Assembly: GCF_000373625.1 (NCBI RefSeq)
Contig: NZ_KB891987.1
Coordinates: 1,251,655-1,315,654, forward strand
Direction: 5' to 3'
Length of the DNA stretch: 64,000 nucleotides
DNA from: Streptomyces sp. LaPpAH-108
Lineage (GTDB): Bacteria > Actinomycetota > Actinomycetes > Streptomycetales > Streptomycetaceae
Shown: positions 28,775 through 36,520 of the stretch, in pieces
How positions within the stretch are numbered: position 1 is the first letter of the stretch
Layout of the letters: each line of letters starts with the position of its first letter
Position numbers and translations under genes: made by a program
The notes under the pieces: generated by a model
Seen by the model: the letters and a program-made list of their open reading frames with translations, nothing else
Database searches by the model: none
Told to the model about the DNA's origin: nothing

Positions 28775-29623
28775 GTGCTGACCCAGACCACCTCCCGGGT
28801 GCTCGACCCCGGCGACCTCGACGCCGCGCTCGCCGTTCTCGACCGCGAGCCGGTCGCGAACGCCTTCGTGACCGCCCGCGTCCAGATCGCCGGTCTCGAC
28901 CCCTGGCGGCTGGGCGGCGAGATGTGGGGCTGGTACGAGGACGGCATCCTGACCTCGCTGTGCTACGCGGGCGCCAACCTGGTCCCCATCTGCGCCACCC
29001 CCCGCGCCGTCCGCGCCTTCGCCGACCGCGCCCGCCGGGCGGGCCGCCGCTGCTCCTCCATCGTCGGCCCCGCCGGAGCCACCGCCGAGCTGTGGCGCCT
29101 GCTGGAGCCCCACTGGGGCCCGGCCCGCGAGATCCGCGCCCACCAGCCGCTGATGGTCACCGACCGGATGCCCGCCGACATCGCACCCGACCCGTACGTC
29201 CGCCGCATCCGCAAGGACGAGGTGGACACGGTCATGCCGGCCTGCGTGGCGATGTTCACCGAGGAGGTCGGCGTCTCCCCGCTGGCGGGCGACGGCGGCC
29301 TCCTTTACCAGGCCCGGGTCGCCGAACTGGTCGGCGCGGGCCGCTCCTTCGCCCGCCTCGACGAGCACGGCAACGTCGTCTTCAAGGCGGAGATCGGCGC
29401 GGCGACCCCCCGCGCCTGCCAGATCCAGGGCGTCTGGGTCGCCCCCGAGTACCGGGGCCAGGGCCTGGCCGCCCCCGGCATGGCCGCCGTCCTGCGGTAC
29501 GCGCTCGCCGACGTGGCCCCGGTCGTCAGCCTCTACGTGAACGACTTCAACACCGCCGCCCGCCGCACCTACCGCCGCGTCGGCTTCCAGGAGGTCGGCG
29601 CGTTCATGAGCGTGCTGTTCTGA
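28775..29623 (+). CDS. GNAT acetyltransferase with DUF4081 N-terminal domain
   Basis: 282 residues. The N-terminal half (TSRVLDPGDLDAALAVLDRE to about 130) matches the DUF4081 domain found in front of actinobacterial GNATs. The C-terminal half is the GNAT fold, with the acetyl-CoA loop GVWVAPEYRGQGLAAPGM and the VSLYVNDFNTAARRTYRRVGF ending. The acceptor is unknown. It starts with GTG shortly after the repeat region and is followed by a second, unrelated GNAT gene. Confidence 0.85.
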   Translation: MLTQTTSRVLDPGDLDAALAVLDREPVANAFVTARVQIAGLDPWRLGGEMWGWYEDGILTSLCYAGANLVPICATPRAVRAFADRARRAGRRCSSIVGPAGATAELWRLLEPHWGPAREIRAHQPLMVTDRMPADIAPDPYVRRIRKDEVDTVMPACVAMFTEEVGVSPLAGDGGLLYQARVAELVGAGRSFARLDEHGNVVFKAEIGAATPRACQIQGVWVAPEYRGQGLAAPGMAAVLRYALADVAPVVSLYVNDFNTAARRTYRRVGFQEVGAFMSVLF

Positions 29624-29720
29624 GCGGACACCCGTGAGCCCGCCACCGTCCCGCCCCCGGGGCTCCGGGCGCAGGCCCCGCTCGCCCCACCCGCCGTACA
29701 CGCCCCTGTACGCTCCCCGC

Positions 29721-30251
29721 ATGGACCTCGTGATCGGCCCCCTGGACCTCGGCGCCCGTGTCGACGAGGCGCTGGCGGTCCAAGCCGTCGCCTTCGGCCT
29801 CGGCCCCGACGAGGTGGCCGTACGCCGCCAGATCGTCCAGCGCCACATGCAGTTCCCCGGCGCCCGCGCCCTCGGCGCCCTCGCGGCCGGACGGCTGGTC
29901 GGCTTCGTCTACGGGATGCCCAACTCCCGTACGCACTGGTGGTCCACGGTCGTCGAGCCCTATCTGCGCGCGCAGGGCACCGACTTCTGGCTGGACGACG
30001 CCTTCGTCATCACCGAGCTGCACGTCCACCCCGAGCACCAGAACCGGGGCATCGGCCGCCACCTGATCACCGCGATCACCGACAGCGCCGCCGAACCCCG
30101 CTCGATCCTCTCCGCGATCGACACCGACAGCCCCGCCCGCGGCCTGTACCACTCCCTCGGCTACACCGACCTCGCCCGCCGCGTCCACTTCCCGAGCGCG
30201 CCCCGCCCCTACGCCGTGATGGGCGCCCCGCTGCCCCTGCTGCGCCCATAA
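29721..30251 (+). CDS. GNAT family N-acetyltransferase
   Basis: 176 residues with a single GNAT domain. ELHVHPEHQNRGIGRHL carries the acetyl-CoA phosphate-binding loop QNRGIG, and GLYHSLGYTDLARRVHFPS is the usual C-terminal strand. The ATG at 29721 begins MDLVIGPLDLGARVD; the frame extends 87 bp upstream as a low-complexity Pro/Arg segment that is probably not translated. The substrate is unknown. It is co-directional with the preceding GNAT and with proS. Confidence 0.82.
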   Translation: MDLVIGPLDLGARVDEALAVQAVAFGLGPDEVAVRRQIVQRHMQFPGARALGALAAGRLVGFVYGMPNSRTHWWSTVVEPYLRAQGTDFWLDDAFVITELHVHPEHQNRGIGRHLITAITDSAAEPRSILSAIDTDSPARGLYHSLGYTDLARRVHFPSAPRPYAVMGAPLPLLRP

Positions 30252-30328
30252 CCGATTTCCACCGGCACCCGCCGCCCGGCTAACCTCCTGTGCCATCACC
30301 TCATTTTTCCGGCAGGAGTACGAGAACC

Positions 30329-32032
30329 ATGGCGAACGCACCGGTCCAGCGCATGTCCCAGTTGTTGGCGAAGACGCTGCGCGACGACCCGGCCGACGCC
30401 GAGGTGCTCAGCCACAAGCTCCTCGTCCGCGCGGGATACGTCCGCCGTACCGCCGCGGGCATCTGGTCCTGGCTGCCCCTCGGCAAGAAGGTCCTGGCCA
30501 ACGTCGAGCGCATCGTCCGCGAGGAGATGGACGCCATCGGCGCCCAGGAGGTCATGCTCCCGGCCCTGCTGCCCCGTGAGCCCTACGAGGCCACCGGCCG
30601 CTGGGACGAGTACGGCGCCGAGCTGTTCCGCCTCCAGGACCGCAAGGGCGGCGACTACCTCCTCGGCCCCACCCACGAGGAGATCTTCACCCTGCTGGTG
30701 AAGGACCAGGCGTCCTCCTACAAGGACCTGCCGGTCATCCTGTACCAGATCCAGAGCAAGTACCGCGACGAGGCCCGCCCCCGCGCCGGCATCCTGCGCG
30801 GCCGCGAGTTCCTGATGAAGGACTCGTACTCCTTCGACACCGAGGACGAGGGCCTGGCCCAGTCGTACGCGCTGCACCGCGACGCCTACCGCCGGATCTT
30901 CGAGCGCCTCGGCCTCGACTACCGCATCTGCGCCGCCACCGCGGGCGCCATGGGCGGCTCCAAGTCCGAGGAGTTCCTGGCTCCGGCCGAGGCGGGCGAG
31001 GACACCTTCGCCGACTGCCCGAACTGCGACTTCGCCGCCAACACCGAGGCCGTGTACTACACGCTCGCCGAGGTCGACGCCACCGACGTGCCCGCGCTGG
31101 AGGAGATCCCCACCCCGGACACCCCGACCATCGAGACCCTGGCCGCCTCCCTCGGCGTGCCCGCCTCCGCCACCCTGAAGAACCTGCTGGTCAAGGTGGA
31201 CGGCGAGATCGTGGCCGTCGGCGTCCCCGGCGACCGCGAGGTCGACATGGACAAGGTGGAGGCCCACTTCGCCCCGGCCGCCGTCGAGCTGGTCACCGAG
31301 GCCGACTTCGCCACCCGCCCCGACCTGGTGCGCGGCTACGTCGGCCCGCAGGGCCTGGGCGAGAAGGTCACCTACATCGCCGACCCGCGCGTGGCCCCCG
31401 GCACCTCCTGGATCACCGGCGCCAACAAGGAGCACACGCACGCGAAGAACGTCGTCGCGGGCCGTGACTTCGAGGTCGACGCGTACGTGGACGTGGTCGT
31501 GGTGCAGGAGGGCGACCCCTGCCCCAACTGCGGCACCGGCCTGAAGCTGGACCGCGCCATCGAGATCGGCCACATCTTCCAGCTCGGCCGCAAGTACGCC
31601 GACGCCCTCAAGCTCGACGTTCTCGGCCAGAACGGCAAGCCCGTCCGCGTCACCATGGGCTCCTACGGCATCGGCGTCTCCCGCGCCGTCGCCGCCCTGG
31701 CCGAGCAGACCGCCGACGAGCACGGCCTGGTCTGGCCCAAGGAGGTCGCCCCGGCCGACGTGCACGTCGTCGCCGCGGGCAAGGCCCTGCAGACCGAGGT
31801 CGCCCTGGACGTCGCCGCGAAGCTGGGCGCCGCGGGCGTGCGCGTCCTGGTGGACGACCGCGCGGGCGTCTCCCCGGGCGTGAAGTTCACCGACGCCGAG
31901 CTGATCGGTGTGCCCCAGATCCTGGTGGCCGGCCGCCGTGCCGGCGAGGGCGTCCTGGAGCTGAAGGACCGCAAGACCGGCGAGCGCGAGGAGCTGACGG
32001 TCGAGGAGGCCATCGCCCGCCTCACCGCCTGA
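30329..32032 (+). CDS. proS: prolyl-tRNA synthetase
   Basis: 567-residue class II synthetase of the bacterial type. Motif 2 appears around [22 protein letters not shown] and motif 3 at [10 protein letters not shown]. Between them is the editing/insertion domain (about 225-385; [20 protein letters not shown]) that clears Ala-tRNAPro. The C-terminal anticodon-binding domain starts at about 470. The ATG has GGCAGGAG upstream; an in-frame ATG 39 bp earlier lacks one. It converges on the kinase-like gene, with a shared hairpin between them. Confidence 0.95.
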   Translation: MANAPVQRMSQLLAKTLRDDPADAEVLSHKLLVRAGYVRRTAAGIWSWLPLGKKVLANVERIVREEMDAIGAQEVMLPALLPREPYEATGRWDEYGAELFRLQDRKGGDYLLGPTHEEIFTLLVKDQASSYKDLPVILYQIQSKYRDEARPRAGILRGREFLMKDSYSFDTEDEGLAQSYALHRDAYRRIFERLGLDYRICAATAGAMGGSKSEEFLAPAEAGEDTFADCPNCDFAANTEAVYYTLAEVDATDVPALEEIPTPDTPTIETLAASLGVPASATLKNLLVKVDGEIVAVGVPGDREVDMDKVEAHFAPAAVELVTEADFATRPDLVRGYVGPQGLGEKVTYIADPRVAPGTSWITGANKEHTHAKNVVAGRDFEVDAYVDVVVVQEGDPCPNCGTGLKLDRAIEIGHIFQLGRKYADALKLDVLGQNGKPVRVTMGSYGIGVSRAVAALAEQTADEHGLVWPKEVAPADVHVVAAGKALQTEVALDVAAKLGAAGVRVLVDDRAGVSPGVKFTDAELIGVPQILVAGRRAGEGVLELKDRKTGEREELTVEEAIARLTA

Positions 32033-32046
32033 GCCCCCGTACACCC

Positions 32047-32080
32047 GGACCCGGTCGCCCTCGGGGGGCGGCCGGGTCCG
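32047..32080. terminator. bidirectional terminator between proS and the kinase-like gene
   Basis: Inverted repeat CGGACCCGG (32047-32055) with CCGGGTCCG (32072-32080), lying between the stop codons of two convergent genes. Confidence 0.7.
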
Positions 32081-32104
32081 GCGTCGTGCTGTCCTCCAGG
32101 TGTC

Positions 32105-33022
32105 CTACAGCCAGGTCGCGAACTCCAGCAGCAGTTCCGCGTCCTGCTCCCGGCCCACCCGGCGGGCCCGTACCCCGGACTCCACCGCGCGGAAGAGCGT
32201 CCAGCCGCGCAGCCGCTCCTGGTCCACCTCGAGTGACTCCGCGAGCCGCTGGATCCGGCGCCGGGTGACGGCCGCGCCCGACGGGGTGGCGATCAGGTCC
32301 TCCACCCGGTCCCGGACCAGCCGCGCGAGGTCGAAGGCGCAGTCGCCGACCACCGGGTCAGGACCCACCGCCAGCCAGGGCAGCCGGTCCGCGCCGAGCA
32401 CCTTGCTCTGCCGGAACGTGCCGTGCAGCAGCCGGTCCTCGGGCGGCCCGGCCAGCAGCTCGTCCCGTACCGCGAGCGCCGCGTCCACCAGGGGCGCCGC
32501 CGCCGTGTCCATGCGGGCGCTCGCGGCCATCGCCTCCGCCTGCCGTCCGGTGCGCTCGGCCACCGTCTCGAAGCGGTGCGCGCCTTCACCGGTGGGCGGC
32601 GGCACCCACAGCCGCCGCAGCGTGCCCGCCGCCTCCAGGAGCGCCTTGGCCTCCGGCAGCGACCGCACCGACATCTCCGGGTGCAGCCGCTCCAGGAGCA
32701 GCGCGCCCTCGGCGGTGTCCTCGGGCCCGCTCTCCAGCAGCTGTACGGCACCCAGGCCGCCCCAGTGCGCGAGGGCGGCCCGCTCGCTCTCCGGGCGGGC
32801 CCGGGGCGGCGCCAGCTTCAGCACCGCCGGGGTGCCGTCCGCGCGCCGGACCAGCAGCACCAGGCTGCTGCGCCCGCCGGGCACCTGGACCCGCTCCACG
32901 GTCAGCCCCCGCCGGGCCACGGCCCGTTCGGCGGCCCGGGGCAGCTCCGCCAGCCAGTCGTCGCCGGGCGGTGCCGTCTCCCCGGTCGCCCGCACCAGGC
33001 GCTGCGGCGGTTCGAAAGCCAT
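32105..33022 (-). CDS. degenerate APH(6)/hydroxyurea-phosphotransferase-like kinase
   Basis: 305 residues related to the aminoglycoside/hydroxyurea phosphotransferase family. The VGDCAFDLARLVRDRVEDL segment is well kept. The catalytic loop, normally HGD followed by a GN, reads HGTFRQSKVL, so the catalytic Asp is Thr and the metal-binding Asn is Lys; the following IDPKP-type segment is VGPDP. The protein is probably not an active kinase. The ATG at 33022 has AGGAGGAAGG upstream; a GTG at 33091 overlapping the previous stop is an alternative start and would give coupling. It is last gene of a leftward operon with a ferritin-like protein and a lipoprotein. Confidence 0.78.
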   Translation of the reverse strand: MAFEPPQRLVRATGETAPPGDDWLAELPRAAERAVARRGLTVERVQVPGGRSSLVLLVRRADGTPAVLKLAPPRARPESERAALAHWGGLGAVQLLESGPEDTAEGALLLERLHPEMSVRSLPEAKALLEAAGTLRRLWVPPPTGEGAHRFETVAERTGRQAEAMAASARMDTAAAPLVDAALAVRDELLAGPPEDRLLHGTFRQSKVLGADRLPWLAVGPDPVVGDCAFDLARLVRDRVEDLIATPSGAAVTRRRIQRLAESLEVDQERLRGWTLFRAVESGVRARRVGREQDAELLLEFATWL

Positions 33023-33087
33023 GCGCGAGTGGTTCCCTTCCTCCTGGGTCTGCTCTGCAGGCGCCGCCGTACGGGCCCGCGCGCGGG

Positions 33088-33594
33088 TCACGCCGACGGG
33101 GACGCCGAGCCCGTCGCAGCCGTGCGGCCGGTCGTACCGGCCCGTCCGGCCGCGTCACCGGCCCGCTCCGCGAGCCCAGGGAAGGCTACGCTCTCCCCGC
33201 TCCAGCGCACCGCCCGGACCGCCGCCTCCCGCAGCGCACCGGCCGCCGAGGCACGCCGCTCGCCCGTCGCCGAGCGCACCAGGTCCGAGTAGACCCCGGC
33301 GACCCGCTGCTCCAGATCGGCGGCCAGCTTCACCGCCGAGGGAGAGTCGGCCACCGTGAACGGCAGCGCGTACGCGGCGCTCGCGGCCACCGGCTCGCCG
33401 CCCAGGTCGCGCACCGAGCGCGCGAGCGCGTCCCGGCGGGCCCGGTGGGCGTCCCAGGCCGCCTTGGCCTCCGCGCGGCGGTCCGCGCCGACCCGGCCGC
33501 CGACGACGCCGTAGCCGTACACCGCCGCGTGCTCGGCGGCCAACGCGGCCTGGAGCGCGGTCAGTTCGGCCTTCGTGGTGGTGTTGTCGCTCAC
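33088..33594 (-). CDS. ferritin-like domain protein (DUF4439 type)
   Basis: 168 residues, nearly all helical. ALAAEHAAVYGYGVVGGRV in the first helix and WDAHRARRDAL in the second carry Glu/His residues positioned as in ferritin-like four-helix bundles of the DUF4439 type. Whether it binds iron is unknown. Its GTG overlaps the stop of the upstream lipoprotein gene (GTGA), and its stop lies at the GTG alternative start of the downstream kinase-like gene, so the three are translated as a coupled unit. Confidence 0.8.
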   Translation of the reverse strand: MSDNTTTKAELTALQAALAAEHAAVYGYGVVGGRVGADRRAEAKAAWDAHRARRDALARSVRDLGGEPVAASAAYALPFTVADSPSAVKLAADLEQRVAGVYSDLVRSATGERRASAAGALREAAVRAVRWSGESVAFPGLAERAGDAAGRAGTTGRTAATGSASPSA

Positions 33595-34202
33595 TTGTCC
33601 CCCTCGGTCAGCACGAACGCGTGGGCCGCACCCGCGGCGGCCACCGACGCCATCAGCCGGGCCAGCTCGCCGGGCACGTCCAGGAGCGCCTTGGTCCGCC
33701 GGTCGGCGAGGGTGCGCTCGGCGGTGGCGAGCCAGGCCAGCGCGTCCTTCTCGGTCGTGGGCACCGGGCCGGGGCTCACGCCGGGCCCGGCGGAGGCCGC
33801 CTTCTCGCCGTGCTTGGCCTCGCCGTGCTTGGCGTCGTCCGTGCCGTCCGTGTCGCCCGTGGCGGACGGCGAGGTGGACGCGGAGGCGGCGGGGGAGGCG
33901 GACGCGCTGGGCGCCGCCTTGCCGCCGAAGGCCGCCACATGCGCGGCCACCGCCGCCCGCAGCGGGGAGATCCGCTCGTCCAGGCCCGGATGCGCGGCCA
34001 GTACGGCGTCGTAGCGGGCGAGCAGCGTCCCGCTGTCGGCGGCAGCCCGCTTCCGCGCCCGCGCCGACGGCGACGAGGTGCCACCGTCGGAGCCGGTGCC
34101 GGAGGTGCAGCCCGCGAGCAGGACGGCGGCCCCGGCGGCGGAGGCGAGCAGGGTTCTTCTGCGCGGCCCCGAACGGGCGCGCGACGGGGGAGGGTAGGAC
34201 AC
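33591..34202 (-). CDS. Tat-type lipoprotein of unknown function
   Basis: 203 residues. The N-terminus has RRRTLLASAAGAAVLLAGC, a twin-arginine-like signal with lipobox LAGC, so it is likely lipid-anchored outside the membrane. A Ser/Ala/Asp-rich linker in the middle contains DAKHGEAKHGEK, a possible His-rich metal-binding patch. The rest is helical. The GTG at 34202 with GAGG upstream is preferred; an ATG 66 bp earlier is possible. The overlap with the ferritin-like gene suggests an envelope partner for that protein, perhaps in metal handling, which is inference. Confidence 0.75.
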   Translation of the reverse strand: MSYPPPSRARSGPRRRTLLASAAGAAVLLAGCTSGTGSDGGTSSPSARARKRAAADSGTLLARYDAVLAAHPGLDERISPLRAAVAAHVAAFGGKAAPSASASPAASASTSPSATGDTDGTDDAKHGEAKHGEKAASAGPGVSPGPVPTTEKDALAWLATAERTLADRRTKALLDVPGELARLMASVAAAGAAHAFVLTEGDK

Positions 34203-34452
34203 GGCAGACGTCCTCGGGGGAGCGGGTACGGGGGGAAGACCACAGGCGGGCGCGACGCCCGTGATCACCGTACCCGCGCACCCCGCGCGCCCCCCTCACC
34301 GGCACCGCGCTCGGGCACCGTACGGCCCAGGGGCGGGCCCCGGACGGCCGGGGCTGCCGAGGGTGGACGGCAACACCCGTCGCGACCGGATACCCTTTGA
34401 CCAGACACGCGACCCATCCCACAACAGCACACGCGGCCGAGGAGTCACCCGG

Positions 34453-34962
34453 ATGAGCACCACCCAGAGCGAGAGGCTGCGCGAGCTCCTCGAACCGCTC
34501 GTCACCTCCCAGGGGCTGGATCTCGAAGAGATCGCTGTGGACTCCGTCGGACGCAAGCGGGTGCTGCGCGTGGTCGTCGACTCGGACACCGGTGCCGACC
34601 TGGACCAGATCGCCGATGTGAGCCGTGCGCTCTCGGCGAAGCTCGACGAGACCGACGCGATGGGTGACGCGGCCTACGACCTGGAGGTCGGAACCCCCGG
34701 CGCCGAGCGCCTCCTCACCGAACGGCGCCACTACGCGCGCGCCGTGGACCGGCTGGTCAGGTTCCAGCTGACCGAGGGCGGCGAGCTGGTCGCGCGCATC
34801 CTGGGCGTGGACGACGAGGGTCTGGACCTGGAGGTCCCCGGCGTGAAGGGCCGCAAGGCCACCACCCGCCGGCTCGGCTTCCCGGAGATCGAGAAGGCAC
34901 GCGTCCAGGTCGAGTTCAACCGCAAGGACAAGAAGGACATGAAGGAAGAGGAGGAGGCGTAG
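34453..34962 (+). CDS. rimP: ribosome maturation factor RimP
   Basis: 169 residues needed for late assembly of the 30S subunit. [13 protein letters not shown] opens the N-terminal domain, [15 protein letters not shown] follows, and the segment [25 protein letters not shown] is the family hallmark. The C-terminal Sm-like domain ends in an acidic/basic tail ([12 protein letters not shown]). First gene of the nusA-infB operon, two bases before nusA. A candidate -35 TTGACC stands about 50 bp upstream of the ATG. Confidence 0.93.
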   Translation: MSTTQSERLRELLEPLVTSQGLDLEEIAVDSVGRKRVLRVVVDSDTGADLDQIADVSRALSAKLDETDAMGDAAYDLEVGTPGAERLLTERRHYARAVDRLVRFQLTEGGELVARILGVDDEGLDLEVPGVKGRKATTRRLGFPEIEKARVQVEFNRKDKKDMKEEEEA

Positions 34963-34964
34963 CC

Positions 34965-35951
34965 GTGGACATCGACATGAGCGCCCTGCGGGGCTTGGTC
35001 AGGGAGAAGGAGATCTCCTTCGACCTGCTGGTCGAGGCGATCGAGTCGGCCCTCCTCATCGCGTACCACCGCACCGAGGGCAGCCGCCGCCACGCGCGCG
35101 TGGAGCTGAACCGGCAGACCGGTCATGTGACCGTGTGGGCCAAGGAGGACCCGGAGGACCTGGAGGAGGGGCAGGAGCGCCGCGAGTTCGACGACACCCC
35201 CTCGGGCTTCGGCCGGATCGCCGCCACCACCGCCAAGCAGGTCATCCTCCAGCGGCTGCGCGACGCCGAGGACGACGCCACGCTCGGCGAGTACGCCGGG
35301 CGCGAGGGCGACATCGTCACGGGCGTGGTCCAGCAGGGCCGCGACCCGAAGAACGTGCTCGTGGACATCGGCAAGCTGGAGGCCATCCTGCCCGTGCAGG
35401 AGCAGGTCCCCGGCGAGACCTACAACCACGGCATGCGCCTGCGGTCGTACGTCGTCCGGGTGGCCAAGGGTGTGCGCGGTCCCTCCGTGACGCTCTCGCG
35501 CACGCACCCCAACCTGGTGAAGAAGCTCTTCGCTCTCGAGGTGCCGGAGATCGCGGACGGCTCGGTGGAGATCGCCGCCATCGCCCGCGAGGCCGGTCAC
35601 CGCACCAAGATCGCGGTCCGGTCCACCCGTTCGGGCCTGAACGCCAAGGGCGCCTGCATCGGCCCGATGGGCGGCCGGGTGCGCAACGTGATGGGCGAGC
35701 TGAACGGCGAGAAGATCGACATCGTCGACTGGTCGGACGACCCAGCCGAGATGGTGGCGAACGCCCTGTCACCCGCCCGGGTGAGCAAGGTCGAGGTCGT
35801 CGACCTCGCCTCGCGCTCCGCCCGGGTGACCGTGCCGGACTACCAGCTCTCGCTGGCGATCGGCAAGGAAGGGCAGAACGCCCGGCTCGCGGCCCGGCTC
35901 ACCGGCTGGCGGATCGACATCCGCCCGGACACCGAGCAGCCCGCCGAGTAG
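34965..35951 (+). CDS. nusA: transcription termination/antitermination factor NusA
   Basis: 328 residues, the short actinobacterial form without C-terminal acidic repeats. The N-terminal RNA polymerase-binding domain is followed by the S1 domain (about 110-185; [20 protein letters not shown]) and two KH domains ([25 protein letters not shown]; then [19 protein letters not shown]). It begins with GTG right after rimP. It modulates pausing and termination and links transcription with ribosomal RNA synthesis. Confidence 0.95.
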   Translation: MDIDMSALRGLVREKEISFDLLVEAIESALLIAYHRTEGSRRHARVELNRQTGHVTVWAKEDPEDLEEGQERREFDDTPSGFGRIAATTAKQVILQRLRDAEDDATLGEYAGREGDIVTGVVQQGRDPKNVLVDIGKLEAILPVQEQVPGETYNHGMRLRSYVVRVAKGVRGPSVTLSRTHPNLVKKLFALEVPEIADGSVEIAAIAREAGHRTKIAVRSTRSGLNAKGACIGPMGGRVRNVMGELNGEKIDIVDWSDDPAEMVANALSPARVSKVEVVDLASRSARVTVPDYQLSLAIGKEGQNARLAARLTGWRIDIRPDTEQPAE

Positions 35952-36064
35952 GGCCGACAGCAGATCCGGGCGGAGACTCGCCCGGATCGCTCATTTTCGT
36001 GCGCGGAAACTGTTCGATCCTTGCCCCAAAGGGGTGAGGTCGGTACGGGGAGGTAGACTTAATC

Positions 36065-36361
36065 GTGTCTGGCCGGACGCATGCCCGAGCATGCCCTGAA
36101 CGCACCTGTGTGGGGTGCCGGGAGCGGGCGGCCAAGAACGATCTACTGCGGATCGTGATGATCGAGGACGCCTGCGTCCCCGATCCTCGCGGTACGCTGC
36201 CCGGCCGGGGTGCATATGTACACCCGGCCCTGGTCTGTCTCGACCAGGCGGTACGCCGCCGGGCGTTCACGCGGGCACTGCGCGCCCCGGGACCGCTCGA
36301 CACAAACGCGTTGCGCCGATACGTCGAGCAGACGACAGTTGCCGAGCAGGCAACACCGTAA
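36065..36361 (+). CDS. rnpM: RNase P modulator RnpM (YlxR)
   Basis: 98-residue RNA-binding protein, YlxR family (DUF448). RTCVGCRERAAKNDLLRIV contains the family Cys pair, then PGRGAYVHPALVCLDQAVRRRAF, the conserved G-R-G-A-Y-V-H block. Characterised YlxR from Bacillus binds RNase P RNA and inhibits it. GTG start. It sits between nusA and infB in the conserved order. A possible promoter lies in the 113 bp before it (TAGACTT near the start codon). Confidence 0.88.
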   Translation: MSGRTHARACPERTCVGCRERAAKNDLLRIVMIEDACVPDPRGTLPGRGAYVHPALVCLDQAVRRRAFTRALRAPGPLDTNALRRYVEQTTVAEQATP

Positions 36362-36424
36362 GTGTGCCGCGTGGAACCCCGCGCGGACTGGTACCTCGCG
36401 AGTCGAAAGCAGGTCGAGATTGCG

Positions 36425-36467
36425 ATGAGCACTCGATGAGTACGCGATGAGTACGCCCATGAACTAG
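36425..36467 (+). other. three chained mini-ORFs in the infB leader
   Basis: ATG AGC ACT CGA TGA (36425-36439) is overlapped by ATG AGT ACG CGA TGA (36436-36450), which is overlapped by ATG AGT ACG CCC ATG AAC TAG (36447-36467). Each stop shares bases with the next start (ATGA). They encode MSTR, MSTR and MSTPMN. An AGG sits about 12 bases before the first ATG. The pattern also reads as an imperfect 11-bp direct repeat, so it may be a repeat rather than translated peptides. Confidence 0.5.
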
Positions 36468-36471
36468 CGAC

Positions 36472-36520
36472 GGTCCGGCTTCACCCGGACCTCAAAGGAG
36501 CGAAGTGGCTAAGGTCCGGG
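36472..36520 (+). promoter_or_regulatory. mutually exclusive hairpins over the infB ribosome binding site
   Basis: CCCGGACCT (36484-36492) can pair perfectly with AGGTCCGGG (36512-36520, inside the infB coding region), enclosing the Shine-Dalgarno AAAGGAG and the GTG start in a 19-nt loop. The same segment can instead pair with the upstream GGTCCGG (36472-36478) in a 7-bp hairpin with a 6-nt loop that leaves the ribosome binding site free. The two folds exclude each other, as in a translational switch. Confidence 0.5.

Noticed and set aside
32105..33022. Aminoglycoside resistance gene
   Set aside because: Related to the APH(6) family, but the catalytic HGD and metal-binding Asn are replaced, so resistance should not be assumed.
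36065..36361. Ribosomal protein gene between nusA and infB
   Set aside because: The RTCVGCRE and GRGAYVHP motifs identify YlxR/RnpM, not a ribosomal protein such as the L7Ae-like protein found here in some Firmicutes.
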